Below are positions 20,202 through 29,982 of a DNA stretch of 63,349 nucleotides, in pieces. The position numbers and the translations under genes are program-made. How positions within the stretch are numbered: the stretch's first letter is position 1; the number at the start of each line of letters is the position of its first letter. The stretch lies in assembly GCA_903880005.1 (NCBI GenBank), contig CAIRNV010000203.1, positions 1 through 63,349 on the forward strand, written 5' to 3'. The DNA comes from an uncultured Verrucomicrobiota bacterium (GTDB taxonomy: Bacteria; Verrucomicrobiota; Verrucomicrobiia; Limisphaerales; UBA9464). The notes under the pieces are model-generated. The model worked only from the letters and a program-made list of their open reading frames with translations, was not told where the DNA came from and made no database searches.

Positions 20202-21359
20202 CTAGAGGGTTTCCTGGTACAATTGCCGGAAATCCGACTCCGTGACCGGCACGGCATTGGTCTTGTGGCACGGGTCCTCCAGCGCCTGGCCGACCAAGTC
20301 TTCCAGCCGCGACGGATCCGCACCGTGGTCGCGGAGGCGTCCCTTCAATCCAATCCCGGCGAGAAAGTCGGCGATGAACCGGATGGTGGCCGCGTCGGAC
20401 TCGGCGTCGGGCATGGTCGCAACGGGAAGGCCACAGGCCGTTCCAACCCTCCGGTACAAGCCCGGCTTGCGTGCGGCGCAAAATCGCATGCCGGCCGTCA
20501 GGCACAGCGCGTTGGCGAGCCCGTGGTGCATGCCGAACAACGTGGATAATGGGTGCGCCATGGAATGGACGACGCCCAGGTCCTTTTGGAAGGCCACCGC
20601 GCCCATTGCCGCCGCCACGAGCATCCTCCCCCGAGCGTCCAGGTCCTTGCCGTCCCGGACGGCCCTCGGCAGCGCCTCGATCACCAGCGAGATTCCCTCC
20701 AGGGCAATCCCGTCGCACATCGGGTGAAACGCCGGGCACGTGTAGCTTTCGATGCAATGCGTGAGGGCATCCGCGCCCGTGGCGGCCGTCAGGTGCGGCG
20801 GCAGGCCCACCGTCATTTCCGGGTCGAGGATCACCAGCTTCGCCATGAGTTCCGGATGGAACAGCACCGCCTTGCGTCGCGTGGCATCCAGCGTGATCAC
20901 CGAGCTCCGGCCCACCTCGCTCCCCGTGCCTGCCGTCGTGGGGATGGCCACCAGGGGGGCCAGGCCCGTCCAGTCGTGCGGCACCTCGTAGAAGCGAGCC
21001 AGGTCGGCCCACGGATTCTTTGCCAGCAACCGCGCCGCCTTGCCCGCATCGAGAGGGCTCCCGCCGCCGATGGCGATGACGCCGTCACAGGCCTTCTCCC
21101 TCATGATCGACGCGGGGATGCGAACGTCCTCCTCGATGGGGTTTGGGTGGACGCCATCAAACACGAACCAGTCGCGACCGCGTCCCGAGGGTCCAAGCAC
21201 CGACTCCAGAAGCCCGAAGGCGGGCGTGCGGGCCAGGCCGGCGTCGGTGACGACCAGGGGGCGTCGCACGCCGAGCCGGGCCAGGTGAGAGGGCAATTCG
21301 CGGAGGGCACCGGCGCCGAAGCGCGTGGGCGTGGGGAATGAGAATCCAATGACGGACAT
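20202..21359 (-). CDS. Iron-containing alcohol dehydrogenase
   Basis: A group III Fe-dependent alcohol dehydrogenase of 385 residues, the usual length. The NAD-binding GGGSPLDAGKA and PTTAGTGSEV motifs are intact. Metal ligands fall where expected by comparison with lactaldehyde reductase FucO: Asp197, His201 (TGADALTHCIESY), His265 (VHSMAHPL) and His279 (MHHGLANA). Such enzymes interconvert alcohols and aldehydes; relatives include 1,3-propanediol, methanol and lactaldehyde enzymes, so the substrate is open. The gene is divergent from fabV. Confidence 0.93.
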   Translation of the reverse strand: MSVIGFSFPTPTRFGAGALRELPSHLARLGVRRPLVVTDAGLARTPAFGLLESVLGPSGRGRDWFVFDGVHPNPIEEDVRIPASIMREKACDGVIAIGGGSPLDAGKAARLLAKNPWADLARFYEVPHDWTGLAPLVAIPTTAGTGSEVGRSSVITLDATRRKAVLFHPELMAKLVILDPEMTVGLPPHLTAATGADALTHCIESYTCPAFHPMCDGIALEGISLVIEALPRAVRDGKDLDARGRMLVAAAMGAVAFQKDLGVVHSMAHPLSTLFGMHHGLANALCLTAGMRFCAARKPGLYRRVGTACGLPVATMPDAESDAATIRFIADFLAGIGLKGRLRDHGADPSRLEDLVGQALEDPCHKTNAVPVTESDFRQLYQETL

Positions 21360-21430
21360 GATGGGCCAAGGTTGGCCCGACGGGCCATCGGCGGCCAACC
21401 ATGAAACGTGGCGGGAAGTGCGGCGGGGAG

Positions 21431-21510
21431 CTGACCGGTCCCGCAGGGCAGGAGCATGGAGTGGCGGCCGGGGACGGCCGCGCTCCCAGGGTTGAGCGAC
21501 GCAACGCCGG
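21431..21510. repeat. Family B element, core only (copy B2)
   Basis: Lies in the 192-base divergent gap between the alcohol dehydrogenase and fabV. It holds TGACCGGTCCCGC, GGAGCATGGAGTGGCGGCC, the hairpin core and GCTCCCAGGGTTGAGCG. The terminal inverted repeats are not recognisable. Confidence 0.8.
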
Positions 21511-21551
21511 GCTCGCCAGCCGAGCCGGCCCGCAGGCATGATTCGCCCACG

Positions 21552-22730
21552 ATGATTGTTCGACCGAAGACGAGGGGCTTCATCTGCGTGACGGCCCATC
21601 CCGACGGATGCGCGGCCCATGTTCGGGAGTGGATCGACCGGACGCGTTCCCAGGCCCCGCTCGTGGACGGGCCCAAGCGCGTGCTGGTGGTGGGGGCATC
21701 GACGGGGTACGGCCTTGCTTCCCGGGTGACGGCGGCCTTCGGGTCCGGCGCGGACACGCTCGGCGTGTTTTTTGAGAAGCCCAGCGAGCCGGGCGCGCTC
21801 GGCACGGCGGGTTGGTACAACACGGCGGCCTTCGAGCGCGCGGCGAGGGCGGCGGGCCTCAAGGCACGAAGCATCAACGGCGACGCGTTCTCCGATGCCA
21901 TCAAGCAGCAGGCCGTGGAGGCCATCCGGGCCGACATGGGATCCATCGACCTCCTCGTGTACAGCCTGGCGTCGCCGCGACGGACCCATCCGCGCACGGG
22001 CGTGACCCACAAGTCCACGCTCAAGCCGCTGGGCGAGGCATATGCGTCCAAGACGGTGGACACGGACAAGGGGACCGTGGGGCCGGTGGCCATCCAGCCT
22101 GCAACCGAGCAGGACGTCGCGGACACGGTGGCCGTGATGGGGGGTGAGGATTGGCGGATGTGGGTGGACGCGATGGAGGCGGGCGGCGTGTTGGCCCCGG
22201 GGTTCTCCACGGTGGCGTATTCGTACATTGGACCCGACCTGACGTGGCCGATCTACCGGGCGGGCACGATTGGCAAGGCGAAGGAGGATCTCGAGGCGAC
22301 GGCCCATTCCTTGGCCCACCGCCTTGCGGGTTCTGGCGGCCGGGCGTTGGTCTCCGTCAACAAGGCCCTCGTGACCCAGGCCAGCTCGGCCATCCCCGTC
22401 GTTCCCCTCTACATCTCGCTTCTCTACAAGGTGATGAAGGCTCAAGGCCTGCACGAGGGTTGCATCGAGCAGATGAACCGGTTGTTCGCGAGGCTCTATC
22501 GTGAGCGCCCGACGCCCCTTGATGCCGAGGGACGCGTTCGACTGGATGACTGGGAGATGCGCCCGGACGTCCAGCAGGCCGTCGCAGAGCTCTGGCCGCA
22601 GGTCACGACGGAGAACCTAGCCGCGCTTTCGGACATCGCCGGGTATCGGGCGGAGTTCCTCAAGTTGTTTGGGTTTGGCCTTGCGGGCGTGGACTACGAG
22701 AAGGACGTGGATCCGCACGTGACGCTTTGA
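21552..22730 (+). CDS. fabV: Enoyl-ACP/trans-2-enoyl-CoA reductase FabV
   Basis: FabV, an NADH-dependent enoyl reductase that completes each cycle of fatty-acid elongation; related enzymes (TER) reduce crotonyl-CoA. The 392 residues match the family. The N-terminus MIVRPKTRGFICVTAHP, the cofactor site VGASTGYGLASR and the active-site pair Tyr235 and Lys244 (Tyr-x8-Lys) are all present. FabV is intrinsically tolerant to triclosan, so this gene would predict such tolerance if it is the main enoyl reductase. The start at 21552 gives the canonical N-terminus. Confidence 0.95.
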   Translation: MIVRPKTRGFICVTAHPDGCAAHVREWIDRTRSQAPLVDGPKRVLVVGASTGYGLASRVTAAFGSGADTLGVFFEKPSEPGALGTAGWYNTAAFERAARAAGLKARSINGDAFSDAIKQQAVEAIRADMGSIDLLVYSLASPRRTHPRTGVTHKSTLKPLGEAYASKTVDTDKGTVGPVAIQPATEQDVADTVAVMGGEDWRMWVDAMEAGGVLAPGFSTVAYSYIGPDLTWPIYRAGTIGKAKEDLEATAHSLAHRLAGSGGRALVSVNKALVTQASSAIPVVPLYISLLYKVMKAQGLHEGCIEQMNRLFARLYRERPTPLDAEGRVRLDDWEMRPDVQQAVAELWPQVTTENLAALSDIAGYRAEFLKLFGFGLAGVDYEKDVDPHVTL

Positions 22731-22774
22731 AGCCCGGTGAACAGGGCCACGTCGGCCCCCGCGTGGACGGGACG

Positions 22775-25700
22775 ATGACGAGCATGAGCGATCTGGTCGG
22801 GGAAGGTTCGATGGGGACGGTCATGGATGCCGGGTCGTCTCCGGTCGGCCTTGCGACGAGCACGGGACCCGGCAGGCCTGACGGCCTCTACGGCGCCCGG
22901 TGGATCCTGGGCTTGGCAGGTATGGCTTGGATGTCCGTCGTGGTTTCCGTCCACGCGAGGGCGGAGGACATCGGGATCGAGTTCTTCGAGAGGAACGTAC
23001 GACCGATCTTGGCCGAGCATTGCCTGGGTTGCCATGGGTCCGGCCCCGCCGCGCCCAAGGGCGGGCTGCGTTTGGACACGAAGGCGGGCTGGCAGGCGGG
23101 CGGTGGCCACGGTCCCGCCGTCGTCCCGGGCAAGCCCTCGGAGAGCCTGGTGTTCAAGGCCGTGCGTCGTGAAGGAGGCGTGGAGGCGATGCCGCCCGCC
23201 GGCGAGGGGCGACGGCCGCTCACGTTGCAGGAGGTCGGCGCGATCGAGAGTTGGATCGCCATGGGCGCACCCGACCCACGCGAGGGCGCGGCCGTTGTGA
23301 GGAAGGTGGATCCTTCTGGACACTGGGCATTCCAGCGCCCGGTCGATCCACCCCGGCCGGAGGTGAAGGATGCCTCGTGGCCGCGACGGGAACTCGACTT
23401 CCACGTGCTCGCAGGACTGGAGCGCAAGGACCTCCGGCCTGCTCCCGAGGCCGACGGCCGCACATGGCTACGTCGCGTGACCTATGACCTCACGGGCATG
23501 CCTCCCTCCATGGAGGAGGTGGGGGCGTTCCTCGGGGATGGCGAAGCGGGTGCCCACGAGCGGGCCGTCGATCGTTTGCTGGCCTCGCCAAGGTTTGGGG
23601 AACGTTGGGGGCGTTGGTGGCTGGACGTGGCCCGGTATGCGGACTCCAAGGGCTACGTGTTTGAGGAGGAACGACGTTACGCCTACTCGCACACGTATCG
23701 CGACTGGGTGGTTCGGGCGTTCAATCGGGACCTTCCCTACGATCGGTTCCTGGTGGAACAGATGGCGGGGGACCGGTTGGCGACGACCGAGGATCCGTGG
23801 CCGAAGGCGGCGCTGGGCTTCCTGACGCTCGGGCGTCGTTTCCTTAACAACGCGAATGACATCATCGACGACCGGATCGACGTGGTCTTCCGGGGCACGC
23901 AGGCCCTGACCGTGGGTTGTGCCCGGTGTCACGACCACAAGTCGGACCCCATCCCCACGGCTGACTACTACTCCTTGTACGGGGTGTTCGCGAGCAGCGA
24001 GGAACCTGCGGAGAAGCCGTTGCTCGGGGCGAATCCGAACCCCCACCAGGCTGCCTTGTACGAGGCCGAGCGAGCCAAGCGCCAAAAGGAGCTGTCGGAT
24101 TACCGCGCCGAGCAGACGCAGGTCGTGCTCCGCAAGCTCCGCGAGCGGATCGGCGACCAGTTGCTGTGCGCCGAGGAGGCGCGTTCGATGGACGGGGCGG
24201 CCACCGAGGCCTTGGCCCGGACCCGCAGCCTGGACCCGGGGCTGATTTCCTCGTGGAAGGACTACCTGGGCAAGTCCCGCGGCCAGACGAACGCCGTCCT
24301 CGGCCCGTGGCACGCCTTGGCGTCGCTGGGGGGCCAAGACTTCGCGCCCCGCGCGGCCGGCATGGTGGACGCATGGTCCAAGGCTCGTGACGGCAAGGTG
24401 AACCCTTGGGTGCTCGAAGCGTTGCGCGAGGCCGCACCCACCAACATGGCGGCGGTGGCTGTTGCGTTTTCAAAGGCCTTTGGGCGGGCGGACAAGGCCT
24501 GGGCCTCGGCCAAGGAAGCCTCCGCCAAGGCGAGCCAGCCCGATCCTTCGGGCCTGGATGATCCGGCCGCCGAGGCACTGCGCGTGATCCTGCACGGTCC
24601 GGACTCCCCCATCGTCACCAGCACGCGCGACATCAATCGGTACTTCGAGACCTCGGTTGCCCAACGGAGCCGGGCGTTGGTTCGCAAGCTGGAGGAACTC
24701 GACGCGACCCACCCAGGCGCTCCCCTTCGCGCGATGGCCTTGGTGGACAAGGCCAGTCCTTCCGAGCCCGTGGTCTTCAAGCGTGGCAACCCGGGCAACC
24801 ATGGCCCGCGGGTGCCGCGACAGTTCCTCTCGGTCTTGTCCGGGCCTGGCTCCCGGCCGTTCACGGATGGCAGCGGGCGCCTCGAGATGGCCCGCAGGAT
24901 CGCCAGCGCGGACAACCCGTTGACCGCCCGGGTGTTCGTCAACCGGGTTTGGGGGCAGTTGATCGGGATCCCGTTGGTGGCCTCGGTGTCGGATTTTGGC
25001 GTCCGCACGGAACCGCCCGTGCACCCGGCATTGTTGGATCATCTCGCATCGCGCTTCATGGCCCAGGGCTGGGGCATCAAGGAACTCATGCGAGACATCG
25101 TCCTGTCCGCCACGTACCGGCAGGCCAGCGACCCCGGGCCGGATCCCGATGCCATCGCGGCGTTTCGCCGCAACGTTTCGGCGGATCCCGCCAACGCCTG
25201 GCACGGTCGCATGAATCGCAAGCGCATGGACTTCGAGGGGTTGCGCGACTCGCTGCTGGGCGCGTCCGGGACGCTGGACATGTCCATCGGCGGGCAGCCC
25301 GTCGAGATGTTTGAGTCCGTGCGTTCGTCGCGCCGGACATTGTACGGCTTCATCGATCGCCAGAACCTCCCGGCCGTCCTGCGGTCGTTCGACTTCGCCA
25401 ACCCGGATGCAACCGTCGCGCGTCGGTTCCAGACCACGGTGCCGCAGCAAGCCTTGTTCATGCTCAACAACGGTTTCGTTGCCGAGGCCGCCCGCGCCGC
25501 CGCCCGCGCCTCGGCGGGTGCTCGCGACGGCGGTGGCCCCCTCGACGTCGCAAGGGTTCGCTGGCTTTACCGCGCCTGTTTTCAACGCGAACCGGACGCC
25601 GAGGAAATCCGGACCGCCCTGATGTTCGTGGCCGCCCAGGGGAAGGCGGTGCCCGAGCCGCGTCCGGCGGCGACGTGGACGCATGGGACGGGCCGTTGGA

Positions 25701-26287
25701 ACGACACGACCCTTCGATTGGAGGCGTTCGCCGCGTTCCCGATCTTCAAGGACAAGGAGGCCCGGTGGCAGGCGTCCAAGGAGTTCCCGGGCGAAGGCCA
25801 GATTGGCTTCGCGTACCTGGGTGCGAGCCGGGGGCATCCGGGGCGCAGCAAGGAGGTCTCGGTGGTCCGCCGATGGACGGCCCCGTCGGCCTTGGAGGTT
25901 GAGGTTTCCGGCGAGATCTCCCACGTGTCCAAGTCCGGCGACGGCGTCGAGGCCATCGTGGTCTCCGGCAGCCGGGGCGTTCTGGGAAGGTGGCGCGTGC
26001 ACCACGGCAAGGTTTCCACCACCACGCCCCCCTTCTCGGTCCAGCGGGGCGAGGTCGTGGATTTCGTGGTCGCTCCCGGCGGGACCGACGACTCGGACAC
26101 GTTCGACTGGGCGCCGGCCCTCCGCTCTGCCGCGAGCCAGGGAGGCCCATGGGCCGGGATGGGGATTCGGAGCTGGGAGGCGCAGCGGGACTTCAGGGGT
26201 CCTGCGACGGACCCGGCCCCGTTGGATGCCTGGGGTCGTTACGCGCAGGTCCTTCTCTCCTCCAACGAGTTTGTCTTCATCGATTGA
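22775..26287 (+). CDS. PSD1 / DUF1549-DUF1553 cytochrome protein without DUF1501 partner
   Basis: A second PSD1-type exported protein, about 1170 residues. A Planctomycete-type cytochrome c domain has CxxCH at residues 83-87, DUF1549 contains CARCH at 382-386 followed by DHKSDP, and DUF1553 follows in the C-terminal half. It differs from the protein at 1774-4905 in lacking a LamG insert and in having an extra beta-rich segment at its C-terminus after DUF1553. The start is uncertain: the frame is open from the fabV stop, and ATGs at 22775, 22784 and 22829 precede the hydrophobic segment (about residues 38-63). No DUF1501 gene follows; the next gene is an opposing esterase. Confidence 0.88.
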   Translation: MTSMSDLVGEGSMGTVMDAGSSPVGLATSTGPGRPDGLYGARWILGLAGMAWMSVVVSVHARAEDIGIEFFERNVRPILAEHCLGCHGSGPAAPKGGLRLDTKAGWQAGGGHGPAVVPGKPSESLVFKAVRREGGVEAMPPAGEGRRPLTLQEVGAIESWIAMGAPDPREGAAVVRKVDPSGHWAFQRPVDPPRPEVKDASWPRRELDFHVLAGLERKDLRPAPEADGRTWLRRVTYDLTGMPPSMEEVGAFLGDGEAGAHERAVDRLLASPRFGERWGRWWLDVARYADSKGYVFEEERRYAYSHTYRDWVVRAFNRDLPYDRFLVEQMAGDRLATTEDPWPKAALGFLTLGRRFLNNANDIIDDRIDVVFRGTQALTVGCARCHDHKSDPIPTADYYSLYGVFASSEEPAEKPLLGANPNPHQAALYEAERAKRQKELSDYRAEQTQVVLRKLRERIGDQLLCAEEARSMDGAATEALARTRSLDPGLISSWKDYLGKSRGQTNAVLGPWHALASLGGQDFAPRAAGMVDAWSKARDGKVNPWVLEALREAAPTNMAAVAVAFSKAFGRADKAWASAKEASAKASQPDPSGLDDPAAEALRVILHGPDSPIVTSTRDINRYFETSVAQRSRALVRKLEELDATHPGAPLRAMALVDKASPSEPVVFKRGNPGNHGPRVPRQFLSVLSGPGSRPFTDGSGRLEMARRIASADNPLTARVFVNRVWGQLIGIPLVASVSDFGVRTEPPVHPALLDHLASRFMAQGWGIKELMRDIVLSATYRQASDPGPDPDAIAAFRRNVSADPANAWHGRMNRKRMDFEGLRDSLLGASGTLDMSIGGQPVEMFESVRSSRRTLYGFIDRQNLPAVLRSFDFANPDATVARRFQTTVPQQALFMLNNGFVAEAARAAARASAGARDGGGPLDVARVRWLYRACFQREPDAEEIRTALMFVAAQGKAVPEPRPAATWTHGTGRWNDTTLRLEAFAAFPIFKDKEARWQASKEFPGEGQIGFAYLGASRGHPGRSKEVSVVRRWTAPSALEVEVSGEISHVSKSGDGVEAIVVSGSRGVLGRWRVHHGKVSTTTPPFSVQRGEVVDFVVAPGGTDDSDTFDWAPALRSAASQGGPWAGMGIRSWEAQRDFRGPATDPAPLDAWGRYAQVLLSSNEFVFID

Positions 26288-26353
26288 TCCGGGCGTCCGG
26301 TCTCGTTGTGGAGGGGAGGGAGGGGTCGGCGAGTCCCGCGGTCGTCCAGCGGG

Positions 26354-27253
26354 TTACTTGGCCGGGGCAACCTGCTTGGGGAGCTGGGCGATCCAGTCCA
26401 ACGACTCGCGTTGCCATGCGTCCCAGGAGGGGCCCTTGTAGCCATTGAGGCCATGGCCGCCGTTGGGGAGTTCCAGCAGCTTCACGGGGACCCCATGCGC
26501 CTCGCATGCCGCCCGATGGCGGCGGCTGTGCTCGATCACCACGCCGGTGTCGTCGATGGCGTGCGCGATGAACGTGGGAGGGGTTTGGCTCGTGACTTGC
26601 CGGTCGCAGGAAAAGCGTTGCACCAGCGAAGGAGTCTCGCCCGCGCCGAACAGGTTCCTGCGGATGCCCTCATGCGTGAGCGAGTCCATGGCGATCACCG
26701 GGTAGATCAAGATGGCGAAGTCCGGCCTCGCCGAGACGCGTGCGACGGGGTCGTTGGAAGATGCCTCGCCGGGGCTGATCAAGGTGCTCGCCGTGGCCGC
26801 GAGGTGTCCGCCGGCGGAGAACCCCATGATGCCCACCTGTGCGGGATGGCCTCCCCATGTGGAGGCACGGTGACGCGCCACCTGGATGGCTCGCCGCGCG
26901 TCGAGGAGAGGCACCTCGGGACGCCCGGCTGGCAGTCGGTACTCGAGGACCACGCCCGTGATGCCGTGACGATTCAGCCAAGCGGCAATCCCATGGCCTT
27001 CCGCCCCGGTCACCTGCATCGCGTAGCCGCCTCCCGGGCAAATGACGACGGTCGCCCCGGTCGGCTTCGGCGCGGGATGGACCGTGATGTAGGCCTGGCC
27101 CTTGGCGTCGGATGCACCGGCTCCATCGGGCGGTGGCCCGTCCCATAGAGGCGTGCGTGGGGGTCGGGCGTCGGATTGCCCGAAGGCTCCCGACGAGGCG
27201 ACGAGGGACACCAGCAGGACGGCGAGCGACAGGAGATAGGATGGCTTCTTCAT
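26354..27253 (-). CDS. Secreted alpha/beta-hydrolase (acetyl-esterase-like)
   Basis: A 299-residue esterase with a signal peptide (about 1-25, ending GAFGQ). The oxyanion-hole motif CPGGGYAM and the nucleophile elbow GFSAGG are clear. The likely acid and base are in HAIDDTGV and NGGHGLNG. The arrangement matches the BD-FAE/acetyl-xylan-esterase-like group often found near carbohydrate-degrading genes in this phylum, which suggests removal of acetyl groups from plant polysaccharides; the substrate is inference. It lies 61 bases upstream of the end of the sugar isomerase gene and may share its transcript. Confidence 0.88.
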   Translation of the reverse strand: MKKPSYLLSLAVLLVSLVASSGAFGQSDARPPRTPLWDGPPPDGAGASDAKGQAYITVHPAPKPTGATVVICPGGGYAMQVTGAEGHGIAAWLNRHGITGVVLEYRLPAGRPEVPLLDARRAIQVARHRASTWGGHPAQVGIMGFSAGGHLAATASTLISPGEASSNDPVARVSARPDFAILIYPVIAMDSLTHEGIRRNLFGAGETPSLVQRFSCDRQVTSQTPPTFIAHAIDDTGVVIEHSRRHRAACEAHGVPVKLLELPNGGHGLNGYKGPSWDAWQRESLDWIAQLPKQVAPAK

Positions 27254-27314
27254 GTTGTGGATTGGGGGGATTCCATCGGCGCACGGGCCACCGCATCGAG
27301 GCAACCTCATGGGG

Positions 27315-28223
27315 CTACAAGAGGCCTTGGTAGGCCAGCCACAAGCCACGGAAGTAATGCATGACCCGCAACGGGTCCGGGCTCTCGGGGATCTCGGCCA
27401 GGGTGTAGCCCCGGTAGCCGGATTGGATGAGCCGCTGGAACAGGCGGCGGAACGGGTACTCCGTCAGCGACAAGTCACGGAGATGAACCTCGAGGATCCG
27501 GTCCTGGACGAGGTCGAAGTTGGCGTCGAACCCGGCGCCATCGAGGTCCGTTTGGTTGGAGTTCCAGCAGGCGCCGACCGCCTTGTGGTGGGCCTCGTCG
27601 AGGATGCGGCGGATGCGGGGCAGGGAGGCGGTTTGATGGCCATGGACCTCGAGGCGGATGACCAGCCCGAGGCCGGCGGCGGCCTCGCCCAGCTCGCGCA
27701 GGGATCGGCCGATCTGCGCCAAGGTCACCTCCTCGGGGACGCCCTTGGGCAGGTCGTTGGGGCGAACCTTGATCCCGGATGCCCCCACGTCATGGGCCAG
27801 TTGCAGGTACGCCTTGGTGGCCTCGATGTCGCGACGGAGCTTGCTGGCATCCGGCGTGTGGTAGTCGAACGCGGACCCCAGCGAGAACAGCTCAACGGGC
27901 GAATCGGCGAAGCGCTTGCGAACCTCCGCCCGCTCGGCGGCGGGCAGGGAGACCTCGACGCCGTGCTTGTGCGTTGTCCGAAGCTCCACGCCCTCGAAGC
28001 GGGCCTTGCTGCAGTGGGCGATGATCGTGGGAACGTCCCAGTCCTTGGCCAGGTTGTAGGTCACGAGCCCCAGCTTCATCTGGCTTGCCTTGGCGAAGCC
28101 ATCCTGGCCGTGGGCACCGCCTGACGTAGCGGCCGAGCCGACGGGACCCGTTGCGGTGGCGACGGCCACGACGGGCACCGTGGCGATGCTGGAGGCTAGG
28201 AACGAGCGACGTGTGGTCTTCAT
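27315..28223 (-). CDS. Exported sugar phosphate isomerase/epimerase-like TIM barrel
   Basis: A 302-residue protein of the xylose-isomerase-like/AP-endonuclease-2 TIM-barrel superfamily. It begins with a Tat signal (TTRRSFLASS), so the barrel is probably exported folded. Conserved segments include FEGVELRTTHKHG, IRLEVHGHQT and LAEIPESPDP. Family members isomerise or epimerise sugars and need a divalent metal; the precise reaction cannot be assigned. It sits between the GntP permease and the esterase on the minus strand, a small set consistent with sugar-acid use. Confidence 0.87.
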   Translation of the reverse strand: MKTTRRSFLASSIATVPVVAVATATGPVGSAATSGGAHGQDGFAKASQMKLGLVTYNLAKDWDVPTIIAHCSKARFEGVELRTTHKHGVEVSLPAAERAEVRKRFADSPVELFSLGSAFDYHTPDASKLRRDIEATKAYLQLAHDVGASGIKVRPNDLPKGVPEEVTLAQIGRSLRELGEAAAGLGLVIRLEVHGHQTASLPRIRRILDEAHHKAVGACWNSNQTDLDGAGFDANFDLVQDRILEVHLRDLSLTEYPFRRLFQRLIQSGYRGYTLAEIPESPDPLRVMHYFRGLWLAYQGLL

Positions 28224-28247
28224 GGGTTCAAGGGCTTGGGAACGGGG

Positions 28248-29678
28248 CTAGAGCAATGAGTAGGCGATCCAAGAAAACGCGAACCCGGCCACGCCGACGA
28301 GCGTCTCGCACACCGTCCAGGTGCGCAGCGTCTGGCCGACGGTGAGCCCGAGGCATTCCTTCACCATCCAAAAGCCGGCGTCGTTGAGGTGTGACAAGAA
28401 CAACGAACCGCATCCGATCGCCACGACGACCAACGCCATGTGGTTGGCATCCAGGGTGATTCCCTGGGTGCGAAGGTATTCCGGAATCAGGAGCGCGGCG
28501 GTCGTGATGGCCACCGTCGCGGAGCCGGTCGCGACGCGGATGAAGCAGGAGATCACCCAGCCAAACACGAGCGGCGACATCTTGAACGCCGCCCCGAAGT
28601 GCCCGATGGCCTCCGCGACGCCGCTGTCCCGCAGGACGCGGGCGAACCCGCCGCCACCGCCGATGACCACCAAGGTCATGCCGATGGATGCGACGGCGCC
28701 CTCCGTGAACTTCAGGACCTGCGGCGACGAATAGCCGCAGCGCATGCCGAGCGTCCACCCTCCCAGCAACACGGCCGCCACGAGCGCGATCGTGGGGTTG
28801 CCGACGAACGAAAGCGTCTCGCGGAGGTGGTGTCCCGGCGGGTAGATCAATTCCCCCGCCGTCGCGACCAGCATGAGCAACACCGGCAGGATGAGCGTGA
28901 ACAGCGTGACGCCAAAGCCCGGCAGGGAACGGCCCGCCTCCAGCGCCTTGGCTCGGTCCGGGGCAGGGGGCGCTTCGGCGTGCACCTTCCCCACGATGAA
29001 CCGTGCGTAGAGAGGCCCCGCCACGGCGGCCGTGGGCAGGCCAATCACGAAGCCCCATGCCAGCACCAAGCCCATGCTTACGCCCAGCTTGTCGGCGGCC
29101 AGCGCGGGCCCCGGGTGCGGCGGCATCACGCCGTGCATCACGGACAAGCACGCCAACAACGGCAGGAACAGCAGGAGGAAGGGCTGCCTCGTCTGGTGCG
29201 TCAGGGTCAGGAGGATCGGGGCCAGCAACACCAACCCCACCGCAAACCACGTCGTCAGCCCGATCGTCAGCGCCAAGGCCATCAGGCAAAGCTGGATGCG
29301 CGACGGCCCGAAGACGTCGATGAACCGGCGAGCCAGCACCTCCGCCCCGCCGGACTCCGCCAGCAAGCGTCCCAGCATCGTCCCCAGCGCCACCATGGCC
29401 GTCACCCCGCCCAGCGCGGAGCCCACGCCGTCGGAGAACGACTTCACGACGCCCAGCATCGAGTAACGCGGCGTTGCCCCGCCGGTCGCGGCCTTGAGGA
29501 CCATCCCGCCCGCGTCGCGCGCCGGCACGTCCAGCCAAAACACGGCCCCGGACCCCACCACCAGCGCGGCGCAGGCCAACGCAATGAAGGCGTTTACCTT
29601 GAGCCGGGTCACCAAGACCACCAACGCGCCAATGGCCGCAATGGCCAGGCCCACGAGCTTCCAGTCGGACGGGGACAT
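28248..29678 (-). CDS. GntP family gluconate/sugar-acid:H+ symporter
   Basis: An inner-membrane permease of the gluconate:H+ symporter family, 476 residues with roughly 12-14 hydrophobic segments. Diagnostic segments are PPHPGPALAADKLGV, GLTTWFAVGLVLLAPI and the conserved C-terminal GSLFLSHLNDAGFWMVKE. Family members take up gluconate, 2-keto-3-deoxygluconate, or other sugar acids. The neighbouring isomerase and esterase agree with a sugar-acid substrate. The ATG at 29678 is the only start that keeps the first membrane helix near the N-terminus; the longer open frame upstream runs through a family B repeat. Confidence 0.93.
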   Translation of the reverse strand: MSPSDWKLVGLAIAAIGALVVLVTRLKVNAFIALACAALVVGSGAVFWLDVPARDAGGMVLKAATGGATPRYSMLGVVKSFSDGVGSALGGVTAMVALGTMLGRLLAESGGAEVLARRFIDVFGPSRIQLCLMALALTIGLTTWFAVGLVLLAPILLTLTHQTRQPFLLLFLPLLACLSVMHGVMPPHPGPALAADKLGVSMGLVLAWGFVIGLPTAAVAGPLYARFIVGKVHAEAPPAPDRAKALEAGRSLPGFGVTLFTLILPVLLMLVATAGELIYPPGHHLRETLSFVGNPTIALVAAVLLGGWTLGMRCGYSSPQVLKFTEGAVASIGMTLVVIGGGGGFARVLRDSGVAEAIGHFGAAFKMSPLVFGWVISCFIRVATGSATVAITTAALLIPEYLRTQGITLDANHMALVVVAIGCGSLFLSHLNDAGFWMVKECLGLTVGQTLRTWTVCETLVGVAGFAFSWIAYSLL

Positions 29679-29750
29679 GGGAATGCCGGGAAGGCTTGCA
29701 CGGGGCCCGGGTCGTTGGGAAGCCGCTCGTGCCGCGATCTTGCATGGGCC

Positions 29751-29904
29751 GTGCATCCCGAAGTGGTCGGCGGGATCTGGATGTGCAGCGGAGCCCTGAC
29801 CGGTCCCGCTGGGCGGGGGCATGGAGAGGCGGCCGGGGACGGCCGCGCTCCCAGGTTGAAGCCCACACGACGCCTTCGTGACCACCAACAACCTCGGGAT
29901 GCAC
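29751..29904. repeat. Family B element, full length (copy B3)
   Basis: The best preserved family B copy, 154 bases, filling half of the divergent gap between the GntP and YgiQ-like genes. Left terminus GTGCATCCCGAAGTGGTCGG and right terminus AACAACCTCGGGATGCAC are inverted copies. Between them lie CTGACCGGTCCCGC, the core hairpin GCGGCCGGGGACGGCCGC and ACACGACGCCTTCGTG. Confidence 0.88.
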
Positions 29905-29982
29905 CGTTGCATGGGAAGGCCCGAACCCGGCCTAGATGCAGGGTTGCGGCAGGGGTCCGACGTGGGCAGCGTGAGCGTTCGT

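Noticed and set aside
29878..29982. Upstream extension of the YgiQ-like protein
   Set aside because: The added residues are encoded by the right end of a family B repeat and do not match the family N-terminus.
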